A DNA stretch of 64,000 nt, from NCBI GenBank assembly GCA_030998225.1, contig JAPYXD010000555.1, positions 7,812,001 to 7,876,000 on the forward strand, written 5' to 3'. Both the position numbers and the translations under genes were made by a program. This document shows positions 36,101 to 49,089 of this stretch, one piece after another. Positions within the stretch are counted from its first letter, which is position 1; the number at the start of each line of letters is the position of its first letter. This DNA is from Diplolepis rosae (taxonomy: Eukaryota; Arthropoda; Insecta; Hymenoptera; Diplolepididae). A model generated the notes under the pieces. It had not been told where the DNA came from and did no database searches. It saw nothing but the letters and a program-made list of their open reading frames with translations.

Positions 36101-36859
36101 CTGTGCAAAATTTATCCTCATTTTCGAGTTTATGATACCAAATTGTATTGGAAATTGCCTGATGTAAAGTACAGCGTTCTAATAACGTAAGAGCATCAGA
36201 GGGAAATGCATTCAAATCCCCAGGAATCAGTTCTTTGGCGATTTTATGTTTTGCTCTCTGAGGCTGGTTCCCAATGAATGGCAAAATTCCATCGGTAGGT
36301 AAGATATTTTTCTGGTAACCAACTCCATCGAATTTGAATCTAATAAATAATAAATCTCAAAACACACTTTTTATTCACCAACCAGATAGTTATTAGTATC
36401 ACTAAACTAAATGAAGTTACCTTTTCTTTTATATTTTCAGACCAAAATCATTTCTAAGATACGTTTTAATTATTATACCTGTGTAATAAAGAAGTTGAGA
36501 TCGCCCTCATACTCATCGTTGTATGTCTTTCAGCTTTTTGAATAATATCAACAATTACTCTTAGACTCATTGGAAGCTGAGAGTCCCAAATAGTTTTATT
36601 CATGTAACATTCTCTTAGATGGGGAGGTATAGCTTCGTTTGATATTACTGTACATACTCCTAAAAGTAGAAGAAGAAGTATATTCATTTATGCAATAAAT
36701 TCAAAACTGATTTGGAAAATTACAAAAAAAATCAATTTCATTTTGATTTAATAAAATATTGGTGTTTGTTGGGAGCAGAGTCTAAAAATAAATATTATTT
36801 TTAAAATTCTTGATAAACTCACCATAGAATGTCAAGAGCAGAAAGCATATTGTTTTCAT
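33178..36859 (-). CDS. Secreted, probably GPI-anchored VWA-like protein, paralogue A
   Basis: Fourteen exons, phases closing to 794 aa: 36823-36859, 36479-36659, 36077-36339, 35710-35913, 35475-35636, 35250-35417, 35000-35178, 34662-34888, 34432-34574, 34166-34366, 33933-34058, 33685-33830, 33409-33613, 33178-33320. Exon 1 encodes MKTICFLLLTFYG, start of a signal peptide. Middle: RLSQVLDMYYSDRGLSL, shared with the neighbour. Residues about 400-600 read like a von Willebrand A fold (VEVFVAFDGAW, AVVLLAPRAQL), but DGAWS replaces the canonical DxSxS metal site. The C-terminus ends in a hydrophobic stretch (LLIFALLLVFIFYKD), a GPI-type signal. Many Asn-X-Ser/Thr sites. Family not identified; alpha2-delta-like proteins are a remote comparison only. 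An ATG at 36687 lies in the acceptor pyrimidine tract of exon 2 and is not used in this model. Confidence 0.8.
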
Positions 36860-37935
36860 TTTTGATTTCATTTCATGATTTTAATTAGAGTACGTACGAA
36901 CTATGCTGGGCACTTTTGCTTTGTATACTTCGAAATGACTCAGACCAAAGTTACGAAGATCGGGGAAGATAAAAATTCATTCTTCACTAATGATAAGATA
37001 ATCCAGCATTGTGAAAGATTCAACCTGTCCTAATTTTGCCCAAGTCCTATCACATTTCGTTCAAAATGATTTTTCTTTATTTCCAGAAGATTGACACATC
37101 GGAAACAGTTGTTTACTTTTGCAATTCTTATCCTCTGCTTCGTCACTGAATCTTTTCCTCAGTAAAAATTGAAAACTATATTTTAACAAAGAAATAAAAT
37201 GTGTAATGTTTTTTTGGTATATTGAATTTATAATACTTGGAATAATCTAATTTTTTATGTGAAGTATTGCAATTTATAAGAATTCTTTAAAATTAGTATA
37301 TAAAAGTTCCTTGAACTTGAGAAGCATTTTTTAATTAGACGATAAGCAAATCAATGAATAGAAAAAAACAGAGTTAAAAAAAGTTTAATTTTGTGAGGTG
37401 TTTAATACTTTGAGTTATGGCAACGTAGACACTACGAAATAAAAAGAATGCAAAAGGGTGAAAATTGATTTAAGTATAACTAATAGTTAAAACTACTGTG
37501 TTAATATTTAATTCAATAGCTGTGAAAATCGGTGAGAATCAATGCTTATTTGGAATTAAAAGGCCGGAAATATCTGAACTCTCTTTAGAAATAGGTGAGA
37601 AATACGTTACTCACGAGATAAGGTATCTTATCGCACGATAGGGATTGTGGATTTTTGTGTATCGTCCGCAAGGTGTGGTAAATTTAGTCTCAGCAGCAAC
37701 CCATTAGACATACTATCATTTAAAAAAGTGTTGTAGGAATCTTCATTTCCTAATTTTCATAAAATGAATGTCTATTCATAGTGTCTCTGAAAAAAATTAA
37801 TAATCTGGATCAAATCAATTGAAAGTAAAGTTGAACACGTAATGTTTAATTATTAATTTAATAAGCAAATAGTAGTGATTCATTCATGAAAAAGTGATAC
37901 TAGTGGAAAAAAATTGAAGCACTCTTGTTCCAGAA
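36860..37935. promoter_or_regulatory. Divergent intergenic region of the two VWA-like paralogues
   Basis: 1.08 kb between opposite start codons of paralogous genes; expected to hold both promoters. No element beyond AT-rich sequence is identifiable. Confidence 0.4.
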
Positions 37936-40900
37936 ATGACAATATATTCGATTTTGTGTTTAACTGCTCTCAGTTCAGTGGGTGAGAAAAAACTTTCAAT
38001 CTTTCAACAATTTGTTATTAACTTAGAAATCAAAAATTTGTTTAAAAGTGAGTTTATAATAATTTTAGTAAAAAAGAGTAAATATTTTTGGAAAAATAAT
38101 TTGGGTGGTTTTATTTACATAAAAAAGCAATTGAAGTATTTTGGAGCAATATAAATAAATAAGTTATTTTCAGCTGTACATGCCCAGGAAAATGCTCTTC
38201 CCGCAGTTGCACCTTCGCTTCTTGAATGTTATAATAATACGTATCTTTTGACACGAGATAATAGATTGCCTCACAATATGATCAGTCTGATTGAAATAAT
38301 AAGAAAAATTGAAAACATCGATGGTCTCAATATGGACCTGAGAATGTTGTCTGTTGCACTTCTGCACAGGTAAATTAAATATTTTTTTCTGATAAAATAA
38401 TGCATCGAATAATTTTTAATGTATACTCAATTTAAACTTTCAGATTTAGACAAGATGGTATCAAATACAAATCTTCACTTATTTCTTCAAGTGGCATTAT
38501 TCCTTTCAAGCCTAAAGGCTACAAGTTTAAACGCTTTCAAAAAATTCTTAATGCCATACCAGGAAATGCTTACTCTTTTCCTAATAACAGCATTTCAGAT
38601 ATTGAAAGAGTAAGTTAAACCATTATATTGATATTATATTTTTACTTGATTTAATTCATGTTATATTAGTATTTTATTTACTATTGTTTTGATTAACAAA
38701 TATTCTTCTAGTGCACATTACACTTTATGCTGTCGAGCAGCATAGAAGACAATAAAAGAGATGGTGAAGAAGCGATTTGTAATAGAGATTTAAACAGCCC
38801 TTATCGCCTTCCAAGAAGCATCAAAGATGATTTTGAAAATAACAACAGCGGCAATTCTAATGAAGATGTTGAAATGCTGTCTCCCCAACAAATGTAAGTA
38901 TCAATAGAAGTTAAAGTTAAAATCAGTAAAAATGTTTATAACTTAGTTTAGGTAATTTTGATAGAAACGTATTTTGAAAAAAATTATATTAAACCACAGT
39001 AATATATCAATAATATTTCTGAAAGGTGTGTTTACAAAATATTTGCACCTCTTTGTAAAGAATTCAAAAGGTTTTCTAAATTTCTCCAAAAATTACAATT
39101 TTTACACTATTGTGGTTTACTGTAATTTACTATATTTTATTATAAAAACGCATCTCCAACAGGAAACCCTTTTTAAGCTTAGGGTTCTTTAAATAATTAA
39201 AAATTATTTGGTTTTAGACAAAACATGTCAAGTAATAAACAAAGAGAGGAGGAAAGCGAAGTTGATCCTAACTCTTTTTATCCAGATCTTCCACCGAATC
39301 ACCCTGCCATTGCACGATTGCAAGAAGATCTCAGTGCTTGTCCTGTTGAAAATGGAGTTGTCAAGACAAGGTAAATTATTCAAATAATTTATTTTTATCA
39401 ATTAGAAATATTTTTCTTATGAAACGGTAATTTTTCTTAATAGCTGGGGGTCTGTTAGTGCCGGAACGATTCTTGCTGCAATAGCTGCTGCGATGGAGCC
39501 ACAATTAATTAATCTAAATGACTTTATGATGGGTGAAAATGTTGATCCAAGTTACTTTGAAAATTCACCAAAGTTGAACAATAAATGGCTCGCTACATTA
39601 GCTGGTGATTTGTTTTTCATTTCAATTTAGTTATAATACTTCAAGTTCATTTTCCATGATCCACTAAGTCATGTATTAATTCAAGATAAAAGTTGAATTC
39701 AGTTTAAATAAAATAAGAAAATGTTAAAACAGGTGATTTGGCTGAAGTATGTTGGATCCAAGGTCCCAAGAAACCTGAAAATAGTCCTTTCGTATTTGGA
39801 GCAGATGGAAAATGGAACTCGACCAACTTGCCGCGATGGTATTTCCTCAATTCAAATAAAGACCTGGAAATAACAAAAGCAGAATTACGAGCAGATATTG
39901 ATGGATTGATTATTGCACACGATGCTCGTTCATGGAATGATAACGCTCATGGTAATCTGCGCTTGTCTCAAATTTTGGACATGTATTACAGTTCTCGAGG
40001 TGTATTTGGCTCATCTACACGAGCTTGTTATCGCAGACAACTTTTCACAACAGTTGCAACTAAAGAAACTTTGCAAGATCAGGTAATTTTTAAAAATATT
40101 GTTAATAATGATTTCGTATTGAGTTTGATACAATCAAATTTTATGTTAAATTAAAAACTTTACTTTCAAGTAATTAAATTTCAGACATTCAGTGCAATCA
40201 AAGCATTAAATGGAATCGCAGATGCATCAATACATGATGATACTATTCTACGAAAGTATAGCAAACAAGTTTCTGAACAAATTACATCTTACATGGGTAA
40301 CTATGATAAATAATCGATAACTTATCAAATGTTATAAATACAATGTTAAGAAATAAAAAAAAAATTTAATTGTTTTTACAGCTTCTTCTATGAACGATGA
40401 TCTTTCTTGTTCTGATACCAATCCTTATAATGATTTTAGTAGACCTTTCGTGGATCTAACTATCGTTCTTGATACAACCTGGCCATTTAAAAATGTACAG
40501 CCCATGCTTGCGTGAGTAATTCTGATTAATTAAATTAGTTTTGGATAATTTAATTTTCTAATTATACATAAAAATTTGTAGAAAAATTTTGGAAGCTTGC
40601 GAAGTGAGTAGGTATAACAGTAATTTCACCCTAATTAGCGGTCGAAATGGAGAAATAATGATTAATACAAGCAACACAATTTTGGACTTCTACATCTTTA
40701 ATGCATCGAGATATGAAAAATGTACGCAATTCAAATTATGAATTGGATTCAATAATTGTTTCAGTTTTTGAAATCTTACTTATATTGCTATTCAAATCTC
40801 TAATTATATATTGGTTTAAATTTTGTAGTCGAGATTGGTTTCAATATGCCTAAAACCATCGAAGTTGTAAAAACTCTACATGAAAAGAAATTAGAAGAAG

Positions 40901-42199
40901 AACAGAAACAAGGGATCGGTGGAAGCAATGCAAATTTGGTTCTATTTATTCCTTATTCTTCTTCAATATCAGAAGTTGACAAGGAATTCTCTTTGGAACA
41001 AATAAAGAATATACGCGAGGAAATCCCAGGTATTGCTTCTTTTTCAGAAACTTAACTTTGCAATATTTTTATTTCATGTTTGTTAGTATTGAACCTTTTT
41101 CATAGATTTAAATTATTTTTATAGACTTATCATAATATATTTTCACCAGATACATCAATTCTTTTCCTCACATACGGATCTAAAGATCGGTGGGCAGATT
41201 TTGTGCAAAATCATGCTACAGATTTATTTGCCGTTGGAGTCGGAGATTCAAATAGCGCACTATTTCCGATTGATTCTCTCATCTCAAGAATTAAGCAATG
41301 TAAGAATTCAATATACTATATGCAATTAAAAAATAAATTCTATGTAAAAGAAATTACTTTTACAAATTAAAAATGAAACTATTTCTTAGATAAATATATT
41401 TCAGCAATAAATTTCTAAGATTTAGATTTGAAATTATTAAATTTATATAACAAATAAAATAAATAATAATGATCTTTACTATTTAGTTCCCAAACGTCTC
41501 ATCAACTCGCAATGTGGATCCAAATACGAATCTCAAGGATCTTCTCAATCATTCACGGATTTTGTGGAACCAGGTGGAATCAACTTCTACAGAATTCACC
41601 CCAATTACTTCTTTTCTTCTCCTTCTACTCCTAAAATAAACGTAAGCATGTTAAATTAAGAAAATAAATAAATTAGTCAGTTATAAAAAGTTACTAATAT
41701 TTTACTTGCAACGTTTGGTGTTTTCAGTTTCAAGGATCTGCTGGAAATCAATTGACCGTGTGCTCATCGCGGGAACTGCTCCATGCAAACAGATCTCAAC
41801 CATCTGGCTCTGATTCATGCAAAATTATAAACAGCGATACGTATACAATTGAGTTATCATGTGGCGATGCTAGCTATATACATCAATGTCAACCCTATTA
41901 TTTTTCTATAAGGGCTAATGCCACGTCAACTCCATCATATAACTGCCAAGGTATAGAGAGGAATCAAAAATCTAAAAATAATCTGAAAATCATAATTTAT
42001 TTATTTAAAAAGAATTATGATTACTTAGTTAATCTTTTTTTTTATTTCAGATATGAGAGTTTGCCGATTCCCAGACCTCATAAGGTTTAAGATATCCTAC
42101 GAAGACTTAGTCTGTACGAGTGGAGTCAGTTCCAACACAATAATGCCAGCTACCATCATTCTGACAATCATATTCACCAGACTGAGTTACTACTTTTAA
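37936..42199 (+). CDS. Secreted, probably GPI-anchored VWA-like protein, paralogue B
   Basis: Fifteen exons, phases closing to 837 aa: 37936-37981, 38174-38369, 38444-38609, 38712-38893, 39218-39370, 39444-39604, 39733-40082, 40185-40296, 40382-40511, 40582-40721, 40829-41029, 41150-41299, 41487-41641, 41728-41950, 42051-42199. Starts MTIYSILCLTALSSVAVHAQ (signal peptide, split in phase 1 as in paralogue A). Shared blocks: SVALLHR/TSLLHR, ERCTLH, AAIAAAMEPQ, LRLSQILDMYYSSRG. VWA-like section has FVDLTIVLDTTWPF and SILFLTYGSKDRWADF, with the acidic residue kept but no full DxSxS. C-terminus hydrophobic (IMPATIILTIIFTRLSYYF), a GPI-type signal. An acidic linker (exons 4-5) is longer than in A. 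Function unknown; cell-surface location is inferred. Confidence 0.8.
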
Positions 42200-42586
42200 T
42201 TTAATTTCAAGTCAATAATTCCTCATAAATATTAGTTGATGTTACATTTTATCAGTGCAATAATAGAATCATAACAGCTTTGTTTAATAGCATATTGCTC
42301 CCAATTTCCACTTTTACTATTTGGAAAAGTAAAAACATCAAAGATAATTAGATATTCTAACGTACATTAAAGGAACGGTATATTTATTTCAACCTTTTAT
42401 ATTTTCATACTGATCACCAATAAGTTTGAAATTTTTTCTTTAATAAACTGTAATAGCATATAATTATTGTTAATCATAAGCAGCTGACTTTGTAAAAAAA
42501 CAGACACTTTTGTATATTCTTCAGGTTTTAATAAAATATTTAAAAAAAATTTTAATTACATTAGTATTTCATATTTTTAAATGTTC
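42200..42586. terminator. Convergent 3' region
   Basis: 387 bp between converging stop codons. AATAAA-type signals occur on the plus strand near 42443 and 42530. Nothing else seen. Confidence 0.45.
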
Positions 42587-44713
42587 CTAGACAAATGGTT
42601 TACAGAGCGTCACTGTGTGATCCACACCACATCCAACTTTTTTTACTTGAGCGCCCACAGCAACCTGAAGGTGGATATTAAAATGTTTGTTTATAATAAT
42701 GATACATATTTATTGAAGCAGGTCATATAATATTCAAACTCTAACACATAAAAGCAAGTTTACATTACCTTGAAAGGGAAAAATTGATCATTCACGTGAC
42801 CCAATCCAAGCGATCCAAATTTGTTTCGCCCCCACATATAGAGGTCTCCTTTATTCGTAACAGCTGCGAGATGACTTATTCCACAGTAGATTTTAGAGAC
42901 CTGAACAAATAAAATCGGTTCAACAAAAAATTTAAGAATTTGGAATGATTATATTTATTCTTACTTGAACATTTTGCTCATAAGGGTTTATTCCAAAAAG
43001 CGTGGATGGAATAGGCGTTGGCTTGGGAGATTTTTGTACATTCGGGCCAAACCCTAAGATACCATAGCCCCATACAAATACTTCCCCCGTGTCTGTAAGC
43101 CAAGAAAATCAAAATAAGGCTTTGCCAAACAATGATAGTTCAAGAATAATCGAATAATTAAAATGTTTTGCATATAAAATATAATATTTGAGTAAATGTA
43201 CCATTTAATGCCATACAGAAACTTCCTCCAGCTGCGATATCTATAATTCGACCAAGATCACTGCACATTTCTATTTCTGTTGCTATATTTATTTGCTGAT
43301 TGTCACCTTGAGCTGGCAATTGACCGTATTCTGCATTTCCCCATCCGAATACTTTGCCTTTGTCTATAATGAGAGAACATAGAACCAATTAAATTCTAAA
43401 TTTATATGTTTTATACTCCTAATTCATTTTTAAGTTCACCACTAAGTGCTAAGACACAATCAGCCACACAGGCTACTTTAATTATATGTTGTCCCGCTAA
43501 ATCTCCTTTAACTAGCCCAGGCCTGTATTCATTTTGATAATGAGCAAGGCCCGTCTGGCCATCAGCTCCCCAACCAAAAGTGTAAACCTCTCCATTCTCT
43601 GTTAAAAGTATGCTGAAAACATAAAAGTTCCATCAACAAAAAAAAACCTATTTTCATCTTAACAATACATATAGACCTACACTTTATAACAAATTTTACT
43701 CTTTTTGTATTTTTTTTTATTTTATGTCTTGAAAATTCAATTCTACCTGTGATCTTGTCCTGCAGATACAGCCGTTATTCTACTTCCTTTTATATCCGGT
43801 ATATGATGTACAAGTGAACTTTTTCTATAGTCTTCGTTGTTGATTATTGGTCTTCCGCATTGGCCATACCCATTATTTCCTAAGGTAAAAAGACCTTCGT
43901 TCGTTAAAACTAGTAAGTGAGCTCGGCCTGCAGCTAATCCTATAACTCGAGCTTTTGGTTGTCTGAGAGGTAAATTTATTGGTCGTGGTGACGTTATAAT
44001 ATCGTCAGCAAATTTTCTATCCGTAGAATGAAAACCTATGAAGTATTTGAATTCAATATGAAATGATACAATGACTAATAGTATTAATAGTAATGATGTA
44101 TGATTTTATAATAGATACCAATTTGAGAATCTGTATTAATTCCACTACCATAAACAATATTATTATCGTTAGAATGAACAGCAAAAGCGGTAAAACCGTA
44201 ACCACATGCTAAATCGACAACTTTATGTTTTTCACCAAAACTCAGTCTACTAGGTTTTGGAATATAAGAAATATTGTGGATCTTTTTAACTCTATCTATC
44301 GTTCCCAAAGCTCCATGTTCAGCAAGACCCCAAACATAAACTCGACGTTCACCTTCCTCACTGATTGGGTATTGAAAAACTATCTCAAAGACAAAAAAAA
44401 CTATTAAACTATTCTATTAGGAAAATGTACACATGATAAACAAATACTTAGGATAACAAGAACAATGTTAGTAACCTAAATCCTTATTTTACATAACTTT
44501 TGACGACTTATAAAATGGACAAAAAGTTTAAAAATAATAATATAATATTAAACATAATTAAAGTCAAGAACTTTGATTAATATAGGATAACAATTTTACT
44601 TTACCTGGTAGTGTTTTTAATTTTGGTTTTGATGTTTTTGACTTCTTCACAGATAAACGTTTATTACTGTTTTTGATAATATATTTTAAACATGCTTGGA
44701 TAGTATTAAACAT
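42587..44713 (-). CDS. RCC1L: RCC1-like protein, mitochondrial (RCC1L/WBSCR16)
   Basis: Eight exons, phases closing to 443 aa (human RCC1L 464): 44605-44713, 44119-44379, 43747-44035, 43440-43612, 43202-43363, 42965-43092, 42769-42900, 42587-42664. N-terminus MFNTIQACLKYIIKNSNKRL is basic and lacks acids, as in a mitochondrial presequence. Seven-bladed RCC1 repeats are visible: RRVYVWGLAEHGALG, LFTLGNNGYGQCGRP, EVYTFGWGADGQTGL, KVFGWGNAEYGQLPAQ, GEVFVWGYGILGFG, LYMWGRNKFGSLGLG. RCC1L acts in mitochondrial ribosome assembly and, in vertebrates, as a factor for OPA1. Blade number and presequence separate it from nuclear RCC1. The upstream flank leads straight into transposon-rich DNA. Confidence 0.93.
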
Positions 44714-45104
44714 AACTGATCAACTGGGCATTGAGTAGAAAATATTACACAATTTTTCAAAAAATATATTATACATGGGATGTATAAACACGCGTGATTA
44801 GTGAATCCTAACCTCTTTTTTTGTTATCATTTGTTATGAACGTGAGGAACGTGTGGGCTTGCCGGCTTGTCGCTTACGTCACCTCACGCAAGCTCACGCT
44901 CAACGCATGGGCTTAAAGGTGCGTTGTTATTGGTTGTTACCAGATAGACTCCTTGCACATTTTTCAAAAATGAGCAAATTCGAATCCTTGGAGCAAAATA
45001 ACATAGGTTACAATATAATTTTTCAAAAATATAAAATTATTTTAAAAATACTACAATTTAACGCAATAGTGTATTTCAAACGTGCTGAAAAGCGCGCACT
45101 TAAC
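44714..45104. promoter_or_regulatory. Upstream region of RCC1L
   Basis: Presumed promoter side of RCC1L. Contains a moderately GC-rich patch (44840-44930). No specific element assigned. Confidence 0.3.
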
Positions 45105-45202
45105 TGGTGACGTCACTAGGCAGATGTAAATGTCAACAACCGTGTTATTTGCTCTGCAAAATCAATTAAAAAGTCAATTAAAGAAAAGATTCGCCGCGGA
45201 AA

Positions 45203-45312
45203 ATGGTGAAAAATTGTTGCATGCCTCGTTGCCCGAATTCTTCCATTAAAACACCATCGAAAGTGTTTTTATCAGTTGCAATCGGGCTTGTTTTGTTGCG
45301 GGGATCATTTTA
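45203..45312 (+). pseudogene. THAP domain, N-terminal half, with internal deletion
   Basis: ATG at 45203 gives MVKNCCMPRCPNSSIKTPSK, the C-x(2-4)-C start of a THAP zinc finger, then loses frame. In another frame the exon ends FCCGDHFK directly before a consensus donor GTAAGT (45313), the C-x2-H half of the finger. About 60-70 bp between the two halves appear deleted. The rest of the domain is found at 51648. THAP domains bind DNA and occur in P-type transposases and in host factors. Confidence 0.6.
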
Positions 45313-45798
45313 AGGTAAGTTTAATTCTGAAAATTAACCCACCGTTACCAAACATATGAGGGATTCCCTCAGTGGGGTCAGTTTTTTCGAAATAACTTCT
45401 AATTTACGTTTCACACAGTCTGGTCCGTTTGATTATTCCTGAAGCTTTTTGTAGCAATAAAAAATGTTCAAGTAGAATACTCATTCAATAATCACTTTTC
45501 AAAATCAAAGGTGACGTGAATTCTGAGGGGATCCCTCCATAGTTTGGCTTTCGTGCAAAATAGCTTGAGTTCTAGAGTGCGGTGTTGCCGCATTTTGATG
45601 TTACACGTTCAGCTAAGTAGTCACAACATTTGGCAACACTGCAGATGTTCCAACACGCAGAGGGAAATCCTCTAGGGTTTGGTAACCGTGTAACAATTTT
45701 TAAGTTTGGTAACGGAGGATTAAGAATCTTGTAGTTTGCAACTACTGCAAGAAAAATTTTACCGAATAATACAATAGATGATCACTATAAGGTTATAA
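45313..45798. other. Non-coding stretch after the THAP exon
   Basis: Nothing recognised apart from being intron-like sequence downstream of a GTAAGT donor. Confidence 0.4.
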
Positions 45799-46216
45799 CC
45801 CCTGGCGAAAATATCTTGTTTGATGAAAAACGGTCAAAAATCAATCCGACTTAACCCGATTAATTCCGAGACATCAATCCCAAACCAAGTTTTCAATCCA
45901 GATCAATCCGATCAATCCGGCTCGGATTGGTTCAAACCGATTTTTCAATCCGAATCAATCCGAATCATTCTGGCCTTGGATTCATTTAGATAGATTCTGA
46001 TTGAAAACTTGATTTCGGATTGGTTTGGATTCATTTGGATTGATGTCTTGGAATTAATCGGATTAAGGCGGATTATTTCTGACCGTTTTTCATCAAATGA
46101 AATACAAAACGTTTTTCGGATTGGTTCAGAATGATTATTCGCATTGGCTCGGATGTAGATATCGGAATAGTTCTGATTGACTCGGAATGAATTTCAATCC
46201 GATACTTTCGCCAGGG
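45799..46216. mobile_element. 418-bp foldback element rich in aatccga repeats
   Basis: Ends cccctggcgaaaatatc and, inverted, tccctggcgaaagtatc. Arms pair through tgatgaaaaacggtcagaaa-type and ggattaa-type blocks; the centre is a string of aatccgaatcaatccg units and their inverse. No coding capacity. Confidence 0.65.
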
Positions 46217-46432
46217 ACATTTTAAATGTGACATTAAGTAAGCTTATTTTTTATTGTTCAGTAGAAGAAAAAATCATGGTTTTTTTACTCTACGGTGAAA
46301 CACGGAGTGAAATCCCCCCCCCCTATCCCTCATATAACATTTTCAATGTTTTAACTTAAGGCTAAGGTTTAACGCCCCGCGATGTTAATCTGAAAGTTCG
46401 AACCTTTTATTTTTCTCACGAATGTTGTTAAA

Positions 46433-47915
46433 TGCATACAATTTTTTTCTGCGGCTTTGGGCCTTTTTTCTGCTTACGAAGGTTGTGAAATCAGAAAAAA
46501 GGCTAAGTTTGTCAAGCGATGTGAGTAAATTTTTGCGATTTATAATTACTCTCGCATTATTTCCGCGTTGCCCAGAATATCATTCAATTTTTTTTCTGTC
46601 ACTTCGGTCCTTTTTTCTGCTTACAAAGGTTATGAAATCAGAAAAAAGGCGAAATTCTGCAAGCGATGTGACTAAATTTTTGCTATTGGTAATTACTCTC
46701 GCATTACTTTTGTATAAAAAATTCTTGATCTTGAAAAAACAATGCCATATAGCGTAGATTTATTTTTATACATTTACCGTTCGACGTTGGCCTTTTAAGT
46801 CCTTAGCGGCTTCTTGATGAGACGATTTTTCTTTTAACATATATATAATTTGAACTACTGATTGAGTGAAGTAGAGTTGAATGAAAAGGAATGCATTCAT
46901 TTTCATTCATGTATCTTAATTCAAAATGAATTTCACGTAGAAGATGACTCCTCTATGAAATTACGTTTATGCATATTTAGATGCTAGATTAAAATAAAAA
47001 TCAGATCATGTTTCAATAAACTTTTGGAAATGTTTATGGATCTAGTTTTTTGAATCACGAATACTTTTAACTGTTTTATTTAAAGCAGAATAAAATTTGA
47101 ATAGTAGCACAACTATTAGTAGATTGCTATTTTCAATTTTTTCTTAAAGACTTTATCTTAGAAACACAATACCTAACAATAATTTTATTTCATAGATTTT
47201 GTTGATAAAAATCGAAAGGATTTTTAGCAACTTTACTTTGTGCATAAAAATCCGAAAGAAATATTATTCCACGCACTTTCATCTCGGTTTGTTTTAATAA
47301 ACGTGGAATTCGATGGAGACGATTTTGAAAAGTTGGTAGAAGTTGAAATTCAGTATCAAAAAACATGGTTTCATTCAGTAACTGAAATTCGCAATTAATA
47401 TACAGTTTAAACTAATGGAAGAGCATGTATTTTTTTTTAACAAGCTATTTTATTATGGTCCATCAAATTGTAATAAATAGATTTAAAGTTTCTATATGCA
47501 CTTTCAGATTTTGGCAATAAACTTTTTATAACTCCGAAGAAGTTTTTTTATAACTTGAAGAAGTTTTATGAGTTATCTATATTCAGTTAATCTTGAGTTT
47601 ATCTTCATACAAGAAGCCGCTAAGGAGTTAAACAGTTAAAAGGCCAACGTCGAACGGTAAATGTATAAAAATAAATCTACGCTATATCGCATTGTTTTTT
47701 CAAGATCAAGAATTTTTTATACAAAATTAATGCGAGAGTAATTACCAATAGCAAAAATTTAGTTACATCGCTTGCAGAATTTCGCCGTTTTTCTGATTTC
47801 ATAACCTTTGTAAGCAGAAAAAAGGACCAAAGTGACAGAAAAAAAATTGAATGATATTCTGGGCAACGCGGAAGTAATGCGAGAGTAATTATAAATCGCA
47901 AAAATTTAGTCATTA
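46433..47915. mobile_element. Foldback element with about 300-bp arms
   Basis: 46540-46820 and 47608-47910 are near-identical inverted copies, including tttgctattggtaattactc and accgttcgacgttggcctttt. The left side holds a tandem pair of about 156-bp units (cctttttctctgct-like, then atgtgactaaatttttgc). Frames at 46422-46757 and 47677-47913 are the same arm read in both copies and are not genes. The 800-bp loop shows no coding. Confidence 0.75.
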
Positions 47916-48565
47916 TATACTGCGCTGCGACTTTAAAACCAATATCGATCGAAATTATAGTATTCTTTTGTGGAACACAACTTTAGCCTCGTTCATTTTC
48001 TTAAAAATAAACATATATGTTTTTATTAACCCTCCTCCACCCTCAGGCAGCCATCCATTCAACAATACGCAGTTCGAACCGGATTATCGCGTGAATTATT
48101 TCAAATTATTGATCGATTTGTTCTTTTCAAGTTATCCATACAGAATAAGTATCAAATCATTATTGAATTGCAGTTAGGTGATACGTTTACAGTTTAAATT
48201 TTGAAACTGTGAGTCGATTGGTAAATTATTTTATTGGAATAATGCAAATATTCCTTACTCGTGTTTTTGGACACTTGCTTTTTTTACGAGAAAAAAAAAT
48301 CAATAATAATTTTAGCAGCAGGTCAACAAAACGAATTACAATAAAACGAATCAAAGGGAACCCTAGCGAACTGGCTGAACGCTAGATTTACGCTGTAGCG
48401 TAAAGCTATCGTACAGCCATCGTAAAGTACCATTATAACTCATGAATGAGGCAAAATAAATATTCAAAATGTTTTTATCCTTATTCTAGTTAAAAATAAC
48501 GTTAAAAGGTAAAGGACATATGGATTAATTTTATTTATTAACGCTAAAAATTAAAAAAACCTAAT
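47916..48565. other. Nothing recognised
   Basis: AT-rich; short inverted pieces around ctagcgaactgg and ctgtagcgtaaagc near 48360-48430. Confidence 0.4.
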
Positions 48566-49089
48566 ACCTGTCATCAAAGACAGTGCAGTGGTTCATCACA
48601 TTCCATGTCTTCACCGTCAGGATTGACTATTTATTAGAGTGAGATGAAAGTATAGTTGTGTCTCACTTCAACCAATGGTCAACTTTAACGGTGGAGACGT
48701 TCTACAAAAGGTGAACCTATGGAGGCTAGATCAGCCCTATCCGACTCCCTGCCTGCAACGGCGAGAACTTGATTCCTTTAGTGATTATAGTTTCTATGTG
48801 CGAAGTTTTCTCACCAGAGTGGCGCTGCACGCGGCACGCTCTACAAAAGCATTGTGTTGAACGGGTGATTTTCTGAAAAAGTGTAACTAAATAACAATTT
48901 AAATAAATATATAATATAATATAAATATAAATTAAATATCGAAGAAAGCACTTTTATATATTTTTACAAAATAGATTTGTGTAAGAAATATAGTGTTGTT
49001 GATGTTGCATTTAAAATCCATTTAGTATTTCTTAAGTTTCCTTAATTTTAGAAAATTTAACGGAACAGGATAAAAAAATTTTATTCAGT

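Noticed and set aside
36466..36687. Signal-peptide-like start MNILLLLLLGVCTV for paralogue A
   Set aside because: The Leu run is the pyrimidine tract and acceptor of exon 2; a separate exon 1 with a phase-matched donor encodes the signal peptide.
46422..47913. Two similar hydrophobic small proteins on opposite strands
   Set aside because: They are the same inverted-repeat arm read twice.
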